A DNA stretch of 64,000 nt from the NCBI GenBank assembly GCA_021654635.1, contig AP025179.1, forward strand, positions 6,282,451 through 6,346,450, given 5' to 3'. The position numbers were made by a program, and so were the translations under genes. Shown piece by piece: positions 8,101 through 19,578 of the stretch (within the stretch, counting starts at the first letter, position 1; the number at the start of each line of letters is the position of its first letter). Origin of the DNA: Mycobacterium kiyosense. GTDB lineage: Bacteria > Actinomycetota > Actinomycetes > Mycobacteriales > Mycobacteriaceae. The notes below the pieces were generated by a model that saw only the letters and a list, made by a program, of their open reading frames with translations, searched no databases and had not been told where the DNA came from.

Positions 8101-9827
8101 CTGATCGCCTGGCCGGTCTGTTCGACAGTGCCGTCGGCATGCTGCCGTTGTCGGAGGCACGTTCACTCGATTTGTTCACCGAGATCACCGATTACGACGA
8201 GTCAGCGTGTGACGCCTGGGTGGGCCGGATCCGGTGCGGCGACACCGACCGGGTGACGCTGTTCCGGGCCTGGTACTCGCGCCGCAACTTCGGCCAACTT
8301 TCGGGGTCCGCACAGATCTCGATGAGTGCGGTGAACGCACGGGTCGCCATCGGCGGGCTCTACGGCGACATCACCTACCCGGTCACGTCCCCGCTCGCCG
8401 TCACCATGGGATTCGCGGCATCCGAAGCGGCCCAAGGTAATTACGCCGACGCGCTGGAGGCCCTCGACGCGATGGCGCCAGGAGCGGCGGGCGGGTCCGA
8501 GCACCTGGTGTCCTGGCTCAAGGCGGTGATCTACGGCGCCGCCGAACGCTGGACCGACGTGATCGACCAAGTCAAGGGCGCCGGCAAGTGGCCGGACAAG
8601 TTCCTCACCGGCGCCGCCGGGGTCGCGCACGGGGTGGCCGCAGCCAACCTGGGCCTGTTCACCGAGGCCGAGCGGCGGCTCACCGAGGCCAACGACTCGC
8701 CCGCCGGGGAGGCATGCGCGCAGGCCATCGCGTGGTTTTTGGCGATGGCGCGGCGCAGCCAGGGCAACGAAGACGCGGCAGTGGCGCTGCTGGAGTGGCT
8801 GCAGACCACCCATCCGGACCCCAAAGTGGCTGCAGCACTGAAAGATCCGACCTACCGGCTGAAGACGACGACGGCCGAGCAGATTGCCTCCCGCGCGGAT
8901 CCGTGGGATCCGGGCAGTGTGGTGACCGACAACTCCGGCCGCGAGCGGCTGCTGGCCGAAGCCCAGGCCGAACTGGATCGCCAGATCGGCCTGTCCCGGG
9001 TCAAGACGCAGATCGAGCGCTACCGGGCGGCAACCCTGATGGCCCGGGTGCGCGCCGCCAAGGGCATGAAGGTGGCGCAACCCAGCAAGCACATGATCTT
9101 CACCGGCCCACCCGGCACCGGCAAGACGACGATCGCGCGGGTGGTGGCCAACATTCTGGCCGGACTGGGGGTCATCTCCGAACCGAAGCTCGTGGAGACC
9201 TCCCGCAAGGACTTCGTCGCGGAATACGAGGGGCAGTCAGCGGTCAAGACCGCCAAGACGATCGACCAGGCTCTGGGCGGTGTGCTGTTTATCGACGAGG
9301 CGTATGCGCTGGTTCAGGAGCGCGATGGCCGCACCGACCCGTTCGGCCAGGAGGCGCTGGACACCCTGCTGGCCCGGATGGAGAACGACCGCGACCGACT
9401 GGTGGTGATCATCGCCGGATACAGCAACGACATCGACCGGCTGCTGGAGACCAACGAAGGGCTCCGTTCGCGCTTCGCCACCCGGATCGAATTCGACACC
9501 TACAGCCCCGACGAACTCCTCGAGATCGCCAAAGTCATTGCCAAAGACAATGACTCGATGTTGAGTCCCGAAGCCGCCGACGAATTCCTCAACGCGGCCA
9601 AGGAACTGCACGACCGCACCCTGCGCGGCCGGCCGGCCCTCGACATCGCCGGGAACGGCCGTTACGCAAGGCAATTGGTCGAGGCCGCCGAGCAGTGCCG
9701 GGACATGCGGCTGGCGCAGGGCCTCGACATCGAATCGTTGGATGTGGACCGACTACAGGAGATCAACGGCACGGACATGGCCGAGGCAATCGCCACGGTG
9801 CATGCCCACCTCAACACGAGAGAGTAA
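8097..9827 (+). CDS. eccA1: ESX-1 AAA+ ATPase EccA1
   Basis: 576 residues. The N-terminal half (about 1-280) is a TPR-like helical domain; the C-terminal half is a CbxX/CfqX-type AAA+ domain with Walker A GPPGTGKTT (about 336-344), Walker B LFIDEAYAL (about 397-405), and downstream GLRSRF carrying the arginine finger. EccA1 is a cytosolic ATPase that binds ESX-1 substrates, probably remodelling or releasing them from chaperones. It overlaps espH by four bases and is followed three bases later by eccB1. Confidence 0.95.
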   Translation: MTDRLAGLFDSAVGMLPLSEARSLDLFTEITDYDESACDAWVGRIRCGDTDRVTLFRAWYSRRNFGQLSGSAQISMSAVNARVAIGGLYGDITYPVTSPLAVTMGFAASEAAQGNYADALEALDAMAPGAAGGSEHLVSWLKAVIYGAAERWTDVIDQVKGAGKWPDKFLTGAAGVAHGVAAANLGLFTEAERRLTEANDSPAGEACAQAIAWFLAMARRSQGNEDAAVALLEWLQTTHPDPKVAAALKDPTYRLKTTTAEQIASRADPWDPGSVVTDNSGRERLLAEAQAELDRQIGLSRVKTQIERYRAATLMARVRAAKGMKVAQPSKHMIFTGPPGTGKTTIARVVANILAGLGVISEPKLVETSRKDFVAEYEGQSAVKTAKTIDQALGGVLFIDEAYALVQERDGRTDPFGQEALDTLLARMENDRDRLVVIIAGYSNDIDRLLETNEGLRSRFATRIEFDTYSPDELLEIAKVIAKDNDSMLSPEAADEFLNAAKELHDRTLRGRPALDIAGNGRYARQLVEAAEQCRDMRLAQGLDIESLDVDRLQEINGTDMAEAIATVHAHLNTRE

Positions 9828-9830
9828 GAC

Positions 9831-11276
9831 ATGGGGCTTCGCCTGACCACCAAGGTCCAGGTCAGCGGCTGGCGCTTCCTGCTCCGCCGCGTCGAGCACG
9901 CGATCGTGCGGCGCGACACCCGCATGTTCGACGATCCGTTGCAGTTCTACAGCCGGTCGGTATGGCTGGGCGTCGTGATCGCGGTGGTGATCCTGGTGGG
10001 CGCGGGTCTGCTGGCGTACTTCAAACCTCAGGGAAAGCTCGGCAACACCACCCTGTTGACCGACCGGAGCACCAACGAGCTGTACGTGATCGTCTCGGGG
10101 CATATGCACCCGGTCTACAACCTGACCTCGGCGCGGCTGGTGCTGGGCAGCCCGGCCAACCCCGCCGCCGTGAAGTCCTCCGAACTGAGCAAGATGACGC
10201 TGGGCCAGACCCTGGGCATCCCCGGCGCGCCCTATGCGACACCGGTGTCCGGCGGCAACAACTCGGTGTGGACGTTGTGCGACACCGTGTCCCGCGCTGA
10301 CAGTGCCGCGCCGGTGGTGCAGACCTCGGTGATCGCGATGCCGTTGCAGATCGATCCCACCGTGGACCCGGTCGACTCGAACGAGGCCCTGCTGGCGACC
10401 TACCAGGGCCAGCAGTGGATTATCACCGAAAAGGGCCGCCACGCAATCGATCTCAACGACCGCGCACTCACCTCCGCGATGGGGATACCGGTCGACGCCA
10501 AGGCCGTGCCCATCTCCGAGGGGATGTTCAACGCGCTGCCCAGCCAAGGCAATTGGCAGCTGCCACCGATCCCGGACGCGGGCGCGCCCAACACCCTGGG
10601 GTTGCCCGACGAATTGGTGATCGGCTCGGTGTTCCTGATCCACGCGGAGAAAGGACCGCACTACTACGTGGTGCTGCCCGACGGCATTGCCATGGTGAAC
10701 TCCACCACCGCGGCGGCACTGCGCGCCACCCAGTCCCACGGACTCATCGCTCCCCCGGCGGTGGTACCCAGCGTCGTGGTGAGAATCCCCGAGCGCGTCT
10801 ATCCCTCACCGCTTCCCGACGAACAACTCAAGATCCTGGCCCGGCCCGCCGAACCCACGCTGTGCTGGGCCTGGGAACGCGCCTCCGGGGACCAGGCACC
10901 CAAACAGACGGTGCTCTCCGGTCGGCATCTGCCGATATCGCCGTCCCTGATGAACACCGGGATCAAGCAGATTCAGGGAACCGCAACGATTTACATCGAC
11001 GGCGGCAGGTTCGTACGGCTGCAGTCACCGGATCCGCGGTTCGGCGAATCGATGTACTACATCGACCCCGAAGGGGTGCGGTACGGAGTGCCCAACGCCG
11101 ACGCGGCGAAGGCCCTCGGCCTGAGTTCGCCGAAAACCGCTCCCTGGGAGATCATTCGGCTGCTGGTGGACGGTCCGGTGCTGTCGAAGGAGGCCGCGAT
11201 GCTCGAACACGAAACCTTGCCCGCCGACCCGACCCCCCGGAAAGTACCGGCCGGCACGCCCGGTGTCCCCCAGTGA
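9831..11276 (+). CDS. eccB1: ESX-1 membrane complex protein EccB1
   Basis: 481 residues. A short cytosolic N-terminus ([20 protein letters not shown]) leads to one membrane helix at about 43-65 ([17 protein letters not shown]) and a large periplasmic domain with two cysteines in the EccB pattern (TLCDTV and TLCWAW), expected to form a disulfide. EccB anchors the ESX membrane complex in the periplasm and contacts MycP. The gene is intact. Confidence 0.94.
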   Translation: MGLRLTTKVQVSGWRFLLRRVEHAIVRRDTRMFDDPLQFYSRSVWLGVVIAVVILVGAGLLAYFKPQGKLGNTTLLTDRSTNELYVIVSGHMHPVYNLTSARLVLGSPANPAAVKSSELSKMTLGQTLGIPGAPYATPVSGGNNSVWTLCDTVSRADSAAPVVQTSVIAMPLQIDPTVDPVDSNEALLATYQGQQWIITEKGRHAIDLNDRALTSAMGIPVDAKAVPISEGMFNALPSQGNWQLPPIPDAGAPNTLGLPDELVIGSVFLIHAEKGPHYYVVLPDGIAMVNSTTAAALRATQSHGLIAPPAVVPSVVVRIPERVYPSPLPDEQLKILARPAEPTLCWAWERASGDQAPKQTVLSGRHLPISPSLMNTGIKQIQGTATIYIDGGRFVRLQSPDPRFGESMYYIDPEGVRYGVPNADAAKALGLSSPKTAPWEIIRLLVDGPVLSKEAAMLEHETLPADPTPRKVPAGTPGVPQ

Positions 11277-11289
11277 GGACCGACATTTC

Positions 11290-13529
11290 ATGACGACCAA
11301 GAAGTTCACCCCGACCATCACCCGCGGCCCCCGGCTGACCCCGGCGAGATCAGCCTCACCCCGCCCGACGACCTCGGCGTCGACATCCCGCCGTCGGGCG
11401 TGCAGAAGGCGCTGCCCTACGTGATGGGCGGCTGCATGGTCGGCATGATCGCGATCATGCTGGTCGGCGGCACCAAGCAACTGTCGCCCTACATGCTGAT
11501 GATGCCGCTGATGATGATCATGATGATGGTCGGCGGGATGGCCGGCGGCACCGGCGGTGGCGGCAAGAAGGTGCCGGAGATCAACGCCGACCGCAAGGAA
11601 TACCTACGTTATCTCGCGGGGTTGCGCGGCCGGGTCACCTCCTCGGCCACCTCGCAAGTGGCGTTCTTCTCCTACCACGCACCACATCCCGACGACCTGC
11701 TGTCGATCGTCGGCACCCAGCGGCAGTGGTCCCGGCCGGCCAACAGTGACTTTTACGCGGCCACCCGGATCGGGATCGGGGACCAGCCGGCGGTGGACCG
11801 GTTGCTGAAACCGGCCGTCGGCGGCGAACTGGCGGCGGCCAGCGCGGCGCCGCAACCGTACCTGGAGCCGGTGAGCCACATGTGGGTGGTGAAGTTCCTG
11901 CGCACCCACGGTCTGATTCACGACTGCCCGAAACTGCTGCAGCTGCGCACCTTTCCGACCATCGCCCTGGGCGGCGAGCGGCCCGGCGCGGACCGGTTGC
12001 TCACCGCCATGATCTGCCACCTGGCCGTGTTCCATCCGCCGGATCTGCTGCAGATCCGGGTCCTCACCGACGACCCGGACGATCCCGACTGGTCCTGGCT
12101 GAAATGGCTGCCGCACGTTGCGCATCAGACCGAGACCGACGCCGCCGGACCGGTCCGGCTGATCTACACCCGCCCGGACGGCCTGGCCGACCTGGCCGCC
12201 CGCGGCCCGCACGCCCCCGATACGTTGCCGACCGAACCGTACGTCGTCGTCGTCGACCTCACCGGCGGTAAGGCCGGATTCCCGCCCGACGGCCGCGCCG
12301 GGGTCACGGTGATCACGCTGGGCAACCACCGCGGCTCGGCCTACCGCATCCGGGTCGCCGAGAACGGCTCAGCCGACGACCGGCTGCCCGGCCAGCAGTT
12401 CCGCTTGGTGGTCTCGGCCGCCGACGGCATGTCACCCGCGGAGGCGACCCGGCTGGCCCGCAAGTTGGCCGGCTGGTCGATCACCGGCACCATTCTCGAC
12501 CGGACGCAACGGGTGCAGAAGAAGGTCGCCAGCGAGTGGCACCAACTGGTGGGCGCCAAGAGTGTCGAGGAGGTGACACCGGCCCGCTGGCGGATGTACA
12601 CCGACACCGACCGGGACCGCCTCAGGATCCCATTCGGCCACGAGCTCAAGACCGGCAACGTGATGTACCTCGACATCAAGGAGGGCGCCGAGTTCGGCGC
12701 CGGTCCGCACGGTATGCTGATCGGTACCACCGGGTCGGGCAAGTCGGAATTCCTGCGCACCCTGATCCTCTCGCTGGTCGCGATGACCCACCCCGATCAG
12801 GTGAACCTGCTGCTCACCGACTTCAAGGGCGGGTCCACTTTCCTTGGTATGGAAAAGCTTCCGCATACCGCCGCCGTCGTCACCAACATGGCCGAGGAAG
12901 CCGAGCTGGTGAGCCGAATGGGTGAGGTGTTGACCGGCGAACTGGACCGCCGGCAGAACATCCTGCGGCAGGCCGGCATGCAGGTGGGCGCGGCCGGCGC
13001 ACTCTCCGGCGTCGCCGAATACGAGAAGTACCGGGAGCGTGGCGCCGACTTGCCGCCGCTGCCAACGCTTTTCGTGGTGGTCGACGAGTTCGCCGAGTTG
13101 CTGCAGAGCCATCCGGACTTCATCGGCCTGTTCGACCGGATCTGCCGGGTGGGCCGTTCACTGCGGGTGCACCTGCTGCTGGCCACCCAGTCGCTGCAAA
13201 CCGGCGGGGTGCGCATAGACAAACTGGAACCCAACCTGACGTATCGAATCGCGCTGCGCACCACCAGCTCTCATGAGTCCAAGGCGGTGATAGGAACACC
13301 GGAGGCGCAGTACATCACCAACAAGGAGAGCGGCGTCGGGTTCCTGCGGGTCGGCATGGAGGATCCGGTGAAGTTCAGCACCTTCTACACCGGTACCCCG
13401 TACCTTCCGCCGGTGGTCTCCGACACCGACGGCGACGGTGGGCGCGGCGGTCCGCCGGCCGCCAGGCAGGCCGTGAGGATCCACCGATTCACCGCCGCCC
13501 CGGTGACCGAGGAGGCGTTGACGTCATGA
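11290..13529 (+). CDS. eccCa1: ESX-1 FtsK/SpoIIIE-type ATPase EccCa1 (one-base frameshift near the start)
   Basis: ATG 11290 gives MTTKKFTPTITRGPRLTP, the exact EccCa1 start, but then leaves frame. From about 11345 the correct protein (EISLTPPDD in M. tuberculosis) continues one base off; at 11343-11344 two G are seen where three are expected. The rest is intact: two membrane helices (about residues 40-85), the DUF region, and an FtsK-type ATPase with Walker A TTGSGKSEF (about 478) and VVDEFAELL as Walker B. EccCa1 with EccCb1 forms the motor that drives ESX-1 secretion. It overlaps eccCb1 by four bases. An upstream GTG at 11400 in the main frame would skip the cytosolic tail, so a sequence error is likelier. 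Confidence 0.9.
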
Positions 13530-15284
13530 CCGAGACTGCCGAACCGCGCGCGCTGCGCGAGGTGATACTCGACCAGCCTGGGCACCGGCGAGTCCCGCGC
13601 ATACAAGATGTGGCTGCCGCCGCTGGCCGACCCGACGCCGCTGAACGAACTGATCGCCCGGGATCGACGGCGCCCGTTGCGATTCGCCCTGGGCATCATG
13701 GACGAACCGCGGCGGCACCTGCAGGAGACATGGGGTGTAGACGTGTCCGGCGCGGGCGGCAACATCGGCATCGGCGGTGCGCCGCAGACCGGAAAGTCAA
13801 CGCTGCTACAGACATTGGTGATGTCGGCGGCCGCCACCCACTCCCCGCGCAACGTGCAGTTCTACTGCATCGACCTCGGTGGCGGCGGTTTGATCTATCT
13901 GGAGAACCTGCCGCACGTCGGCGGGGTGGCGAACCGCTCCGAGCCCGACAAAGTGCATCGCGTGGTCGCCGAGATGCAGGCGGTGATGCGGCAACGCGAG
14001 CAACTGTTCAAAGAGCACCGGGTCGGCTCGATCGCGACGTACCGGCAACTGCGCGACGACCCGAACCAGCCTGTCGCGGCCGATCCCTACGGTGACGTGT
14101 TCCTGATCATCGACGGGTGGCCCGGTTTCGTCAGCGAGTTCTCCGAACTGGAAGCGCCGGTGCAGGATCTGGCCGCGCAGGGCCTCGCGTTCGGCGTCCA
14201 CGTCATCATCTCCACACCGCGGTGGACGGAGCTGAAGTCACGCGTGCGCGACTACCTGGGCACCAAGATCGAGTTCCGGCTCGGCGACGTCAACGAGACG
14301 CAGATCGACCGGATCACCCGGGAGATCCCGGCGAACCGGCCCGGCCGGGCGGTGTCGATGGAAAAGCACCACCTGATGATCGGCGTCCCCAGGTTCGACG
14401 GCGTGCACAGCACCGACAATCTGGTGGAGGCGATGACGGCCGGCGTGGCCCAGATCGCGGCCCAGACCACCGAGCAGGCGCCGCCGGTCCGGATGCTGCC
14501 CGCGCGGATCCACCTCTACGAACTCGATCCCAACCCGCCCGGACCCGACGCGGATTACCGCACCCGGTGGGAAATTCCGATCGGATTGCGCGAGTCCGAT
14601 CTGACGCCGGCCTACAGCCACATGCACACCAACCCGCACCTGTTGATCTTCGGGGCGGCCAAGTCGGGCAAGACCACCATCGCGCACGCCGTCGCCCGCG
14701 CCATCTGTGCTCGCAACAGTCCGCAGCAGGTGCGCTTCATGCTGGCCGACTACCGCTCCGGCCTGCTCGACGCGGTCCCGCAGTCGCATCTGCTGCAGGC
14801 CGGTGCGATCAACCGCAACAGTGCGAGCCTGGACGAGGCGATTCAGGCGCTGGCGGTGAACCTGAAAAAGCGCCTGCCCCCGACCGATCTGACGACACAA
14901 CAATTGCGTTCTCGATCGTGGTGGAGTGGATTCGACGTGGTGTTGCTTGTCGACGACTGGCACATGATTGTCGGCGCGGCCAGCGGCATGCCGCCAATGG
15001 CGCCGTTGGCCCCGTTGTTGCCGGCAGCCGCGGATATCGGATTACACATCATTGTCACCTGTCAGATGAGCCAGGCCTACAAGGCCACGATGGACAAGTT
15101 CGTCGGGGCCGCGTTCGGGTCGGGCGCACCGACGATGTTCCTCTCCGGCGAGAAACAGGAGTTTCCCTCCAGCGAGTTCAAGGTCAAACGTCGGCCACCT
15201 GGCCAGGCATTTCTCGTCTCTCCCGACGGAAAGGAGGTGATCCAGGCCCCGTACATCGAGCCCCCCGACGAGCTCGCAGAATAA
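13526..15284 (+). CDS. eccCb1: ESX-1 FtsK/SpoIIIE-type ATPase EccCb1 (one-base frameshift near the start)
   Basis: [17 protein letters not shown] begins in one frame; the conserved continuation ([11 protein letters not shown]) is one base later, with an extra C at 13577-13578. After that the frame is intact to the stop, about 585 residues if corrected (M. tuberculosis 591). Two tandem ATPase domains carry Walker A PQTGKSTL (about 82) and AAKSGKTT (about 377). EccCb1 is cytosolic, binds the C-terminal tail of EsxB, and completes the split EccC motor with EccCa1. The gene is followed by ppe68, without pe35. Confidence 0.9.
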
Positions 15285-15521
15285 GTGTTCGGAGCACCCC
15301 CGGACCCCGGTTAGGATTATTTCGACACCGACGAACCGGGTTCTCGCCGACACCGAGAAATCGAGCTACGACAGTCACCGACCGCCGGATTCGTGTAGGG
15401 CGATAACGACGACGTTCAGGCCCGGGAAACCATTTCCTCATTGCATAACTGAACAAATTGGAATGGCGCCTGCGTTTTCGCCGATTACCGACAAAATCGA
15501 GCCGGAAGGGAGTTGATCACC
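15285..15521. other. Intergenic eccCb1-ppe68; pe35 absent
   Basis: M. tuberculosis carries pe35 (99 codons) between eccCb1 and ppe68. Here the 237-base gap is shorter than that gene, and in none of the three plus frames do I find the PE signature or a PE-like helical pair. It is locally AT-richer (15320-15500), so it probably holds the ppe68-esxBA promoter. Confidence 0.7.
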
Positions 15522-16622
15522 ATGCTGTGGCACGCAATGCCGCCGGAATTGAACACCGCTCGGCTGATGGCCGGTGCCGGACCGGCACCGATGCTGGCTG
15601 CCGCCGCGGGATGGGAATCCCTGGCCGCCGCCCTGGACGCTCAAGCCGTCGAACTGACCGCGCGGCTGAACTCCCTGGGCGAAGCCTGGACCGGCGGCGG
15701 CAGCGACAAGGCGATCTCGTCCGCGCTGCCGATGGTGACGTGGCTGCAGACCGCCTCGGCGCAGGCCAAGACGCGCGGCATGCAAGCTGCCGCCCAAGCC
15801 GCCGCCTACACCCAGGCGATGGCGACCACACCGTCGCTGCCCGAGATCGCGGCCAACCACATCACCACCGCGGTGCTGTGCGCCACCAATTTCCTTGGCA
15901 TCAACACCATTCCGATCGCGTTGAACGAGATCGACTACTTCGTCCGGATGTGGACCCAGGCAGCCGTGGCGATGGACATCTATCAGGCCGAGACGCTGGT
16001 CAACACGATGTTCGACAAGATCGAGCCGATGGCGGCCATCCTCGACCCGGGGATGAGCCAGAGCATGGCGTCGAGCCCGCTGATCGGTATGCCGGCCCAG
16101 CTCGGCGCGCTGACCCCGGAGACGGTGCAGGCCACCGCCGGGCAGGTCGCCGAACTCAGCGGCCCCATGCAGCAGCTCGCCCAGCCGGCGCAGCAGATGA
16201 CCTCGATGTTCAGCCAGCTGGGCAGCAACTCGGGCGGCACCGGTACCGGACTGGGCGACGACGAAGCCCAGCTGGGTCTACTCGGGGCCAGCCCGCTGTC
16301 CAACCACCCGCTTGCGGGCGGCTCGGGCGCGAGTGTCGGCGCGGGATTGCTACGCGGGGAAGCAATCCCGGGCGCCGGCGGCACGTTGGCCCGCACACCG
16401 CTGATGACCGGGCTGATCGACAAGCCGGCCGGTCCGGCGGTGCTGCCGGCGGCCGCAGCCGGGGAATCGGCGACGGGTGGCACCGCCCCGGTCGGTACCG
16501 GCGCGCTGGGTCAGGGCGCACCAGGCGGCGGCACCCGGGCGGCGCTCGCCGTTCCGGCCGCAGCGGCCGACGAGCACGACGAACCAGAAGAAGACCTGTG
16601 GGACGACGATGACGACTGGTGA
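15522..16622 (+). CDS. ppe68: PPE-family protein PPE68
   Basis: 366 residues starting [19 protein letters not shown] at residues 7-9, AWTGGGSD (W56, G58) at the helix turn, and the long helical PPE domain to about 175, followed by a Gly/Pro/Ala-rich tail that ends acidic ([11 protein letters not shown]). ATG 15522 follows GGAAGGGA. PPE68 is an ESX-1 substrate or cap protein that normally pairs with PE35 and interacts with EsxA. No PE partner is encoded next to it. Confidence 0.93.
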   Translation: MLWHAMPPELNTARLMAGAGPAPMLAAAAGWESLAAALDAQAVELTARLNSLGEAWTGGGSDKAISSALPMVTWLQTASAQAKTRGMQAAAQAAAYTQAMATTPSLPEIAANHITTAVLCATNFLGINTIPIALNEIDYFVRMWTQAAVAMDIYQAETLVNTMFDKIEPMAAILDPGMSQSMASSPLIGMPAQLGALTPETVQATAGQVAELSGPMQQLAQPAQQMTSMFSQLGSNSGGTGTGLGDDEAQLGLLGASPLSNHPLAGGSGASVGAGLLRGEAIPGAGGTLARTPLMTGLIDKPAGPAVLPAAAAGESATGGTAPVGTGALGQGAPGGGTRAALAVPAAAADEHDEPEEDLWDDDDDW

Positions 16623-16712
16623 TCCCCACAGCCACCGCAGACTTCCCGGTCAACCGGGCCGGAAGACTTGCCAACCGATGGCGAGGAATGGAAAGAGAGA
16701 AAGAAGTCCAGC

Positions 16713-17353
<641 letters not shown>

Positions 17354-17384
17354 CAAAACCCCTTTGTACGCGTAGACTCTCGAG

Positions 17385-17438
17385 GCACGAGATCGGGCGA
17401 GTTCAACCCAGTTCGGGGGATCTCGCCCCTTCTCGTGC
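17385..17438 (+). terminator. Long hairpin after esxA, candidate partial terminator or mRNA-stability element
   Basis: GCACGAGA (17385-17392) pairs with TCTCGTGC (17431-17438), and GGGCGAG (17395-17401) with CTCGCCC (17422-17428), separated by a 2x2 internal loop, with a 20-base terminal loop. It is followed by TTAATACG, not a long T-run. It lies between the esxA stop and the espI ATG at 17473. It could let esxBA be expressed far above espI and eccD1 by attenuation or by protecting the mRNA 3' end. Confidence 0.55.
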
Positions 17439-17472
17439 TTAATACGTTCTGGCGAAATTCCGAGAGGTTCTG

Positions 17473-19578
17473 ATGCCGGCCGACTATGACGCGCTCTTTC
17501 GGCCCGCCGCGGATTCCGATTTGCGCGAAGATGACGCCGGGCAAACTTTTTTCGACCCGAATGCCTTGGCCGGGGTCGTACCCGAAAATGGCCGGAGTAC
17601 GCCCACCCCGCCACCGGTCGACTGGTCACAGCCACCAGCGCCGGTGGCGTTGGCGCCCGCGCCTCCCGCGCCTCCCGCGCCTCCCGCACCGCCGCCCGCC
17701 GCTCCCGCACCGCCCGCGGCTCCCTACCGCCTTCCGCGCCTCCCGAACCGGCGCCCGCATCTGCCGAACCACCCTCCGCGGCAACGGAGCCGGCGCCGGT
17801 CAGCGGGCCAGCCGCGGGTCGAAATCACCACTTCCGCCGATGCCCATCGGTGGACCGCCACCACCGCCGCCGCCCGCGCTGCCGCAGTACGAGCCCGAAC
17901 CACCGCCCGTGGCGCCGCCCGCAGCCGAGCCGCCACGACAAGATGCGGAGCCTGCCGGCGAAGCCGCGCCCGCCGAGCAACAGCCCGCGCAAGCCGAACC
18001 ACCTCGCCCGCAACAGATCTCGGCCGCAACACCTGCACCACCGCAAGCGCCGTCAGCGGCCCCGGCGCCCCGGTTCGGCCCCCGGCCCCAAGGCGCCGTC
18101 AGCCCCTCCCCACCAATGGCGCGCCGCCGCACCGCGCCGCCCCGACCGGACCGCCGCCGGTCCGGTGGGATCGTCCGGCGCCGCCTCCGGTGCCGCCGAG
18201 CGAGCGCACCCAGACCGCGTCCGGCGACATCCCCAACCGGCGGGTGCGGCTGGGCCCGACACAGCAGCCCGCACCGCACCCCACCGAGGCGCACCCACCC
18301 GAGCCGCCGCGGCGGGCGCGGCGCGGACACCGCTATCTGCCGGACCCGGATTCCGGCGAACCAGACCCGGGGGGCGGCCCCTACTTCCGCGTCCCGATGC
18401 CCGAAAACCAGGTCGGGCAGGCACGCCCAGTCGCGCCCGAACCGCCGACTGTACCGTTCCAGCTCAACCAAGCCGCACCTGCCGCGCGGGCACCCAAGCC
18501 CCCGGCGACCCGGCCCCGACCCGACTCGCAGCCTCCCGGCGAACGACGCAGTGCGGCACCGAAACCCCCTCCGGTCCGGCCGGCGCCACCGAGCCCGGCG
18601 CCGTCGGCGTCCACCCCCGCTGCACCGGCTGCACAGGCCACCGCACCGGCGCCCACCGCTGCACCACAGCCGCAGCCACCGGCACCGGCCGGCCCCAAGC
18701 CCATCCCCCAACGGGGTTGGCGCCGTGGCCTTTACCGGCTCACCCGGATCAACCCCGGCCTGTCCCGGGACGAGAAGTACGAACTGAGCCTGCGTACCCG
18801 GATTCGCCGTCAGCCGCGTGGTTCGTACCAGATCGGGATGCTCGGCCTCAAGGGCGGCGTCGGCAAGACCACCACCACGGTCACGCTGGGCACCATGCTC
18901 GCGCAGGTGCGCGGCGACCGCATCCTGGGGCTGGACGCGGATCCCGGCTGCGGAAACCTCGCCGAGCGCGCGGGCCGCACCTCGCCGTCGTCCATCGCCG
19001 ACCTGGTGGCCGACAAGAACGTGTCGCACTACAACGACGTCCGCGCACACATCAGTGTGAACTCCGACAACCTCGAGATACTGCCGACTGCGGAGTACGC
19101 CACCGCCGCGCGCGGGCTGAGCGGCGAGGACCTGCGCCTCGCGGTCGACACCGTGTCGAAGTTCTACAACCTGGTGCTCGCCGACTGCGGCCCAGGCCTG
19201 TTCGACCCGGTGACCCGAGGCGTGCTGGAGACGGCGTCGGCCATCGTGATCGTGACCAACGTGTCGGTGGACAGCGCCCGGCAGGCCGAGAGTGCCCTGA
19301 AGTGGTTGCGCCACAACGGTTATCAAGATCTGCTCGATCGTGTGGTGGTGGTCGTCAACCACGTCGCGGTCGGCGAGACCAACGTCGCGGAGAAGCAGTT
19401 GGTGCGCCAGTTCCAACAACTGGTACGGCCCGACCGGGTGGTACTGCTGCCGTGGGACAAGCACATCGCGACCGGGTCCGAAATTCAACTCGACCAACTC
19501 GACCCCGACTACAAGCGCCGGGTCCTCGAACTGGCCGCGGCTCTGTCCGACGACTTCGAAAGGGCGGGACGTCGTTGA
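17473..19578 (+). CDS. espI: ESX-1 protein EspI, Pro-rich MinD-like ATPase (frameshifts in Pro-rich part)
   Basis: MPADYDALFRPAADSDL matches the EspI start. A long Pro/Ala-rich region follows; between about 17720 and 18170 the sensible Pro/Glu-rich reading passes through the other two frames and returns, consistent with three single-base losses (near 17720, 17820, 18110-18180). A continuous frame exists, but it reads as Arg-rich shadow there. The C-terminal MinD-like domain (from GWRRGLYRLTRINPGLS) has LKGGVGKTTT at about residue 459 and LDADPGCGN. EspI is nonessential for ESX-1 secretion but is reported to down-regulate ESX-1 when ATP is low. Its TGA overlaps the eccD1 TTG start. Confidence 0.88.
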   Translation: MPADYDALFRPAADSDLREDDAGQTFFDPNALAGVVPENGRSTPTPPPVDWSQPPAPVALAPAPPAPPAPPAPPPAAPAPPAAPYRLPRLPNRRPHLPNHPPRQRSRRRSAGQPRVEITTSADAHRWTATTAAARAAAVRARTTARGAARSRAATTRCGACRRSRARRATARASRTTSPATDLGRNTCTTASAVSGPGAPVRPPAPRRRQPLPTNGAPPHRAAPTGPPPVRWDRPAPPPVPPSERTQTASGDIPNRRVRLGPTQQPAPHPTEAHPPEPPRRARRGHRYLPDPDSGEPDPGGGPYFRVPMPENQVGQARPVAPEPPTVPFQLNQAAPAARAPKPPATRPRPDSQPPGERRSAAPKPPPVRPAPPSPAPSASTPAAPAAQATAPAPTAAPQPQPPAPAGPKPIPQRGWRRGLYRLTRINPGLSRDEKYELSLRTRIRRQPRGSYQIGMLGLKGGVGKTTTTVTLGTMLAQVRGDRILGLDADPGCGNLAERAGRTSPSSIADLVADKNVSHYNDVRAHISVNSDNLEILPTAEYATAARGLSGEDLRLAVDTVSKFYNLVLADCGPGLFDPVTRGVLETASAIVIVTNVSVDSARQAESALKWLRHNGYQDLLDRVVVVVNHVAVGETNVAEKQLVRQFQQLVRPDRVVLLPWDKHIATGSEIQLDQLDPDYKRRVLELAAALSDDFERAGRR

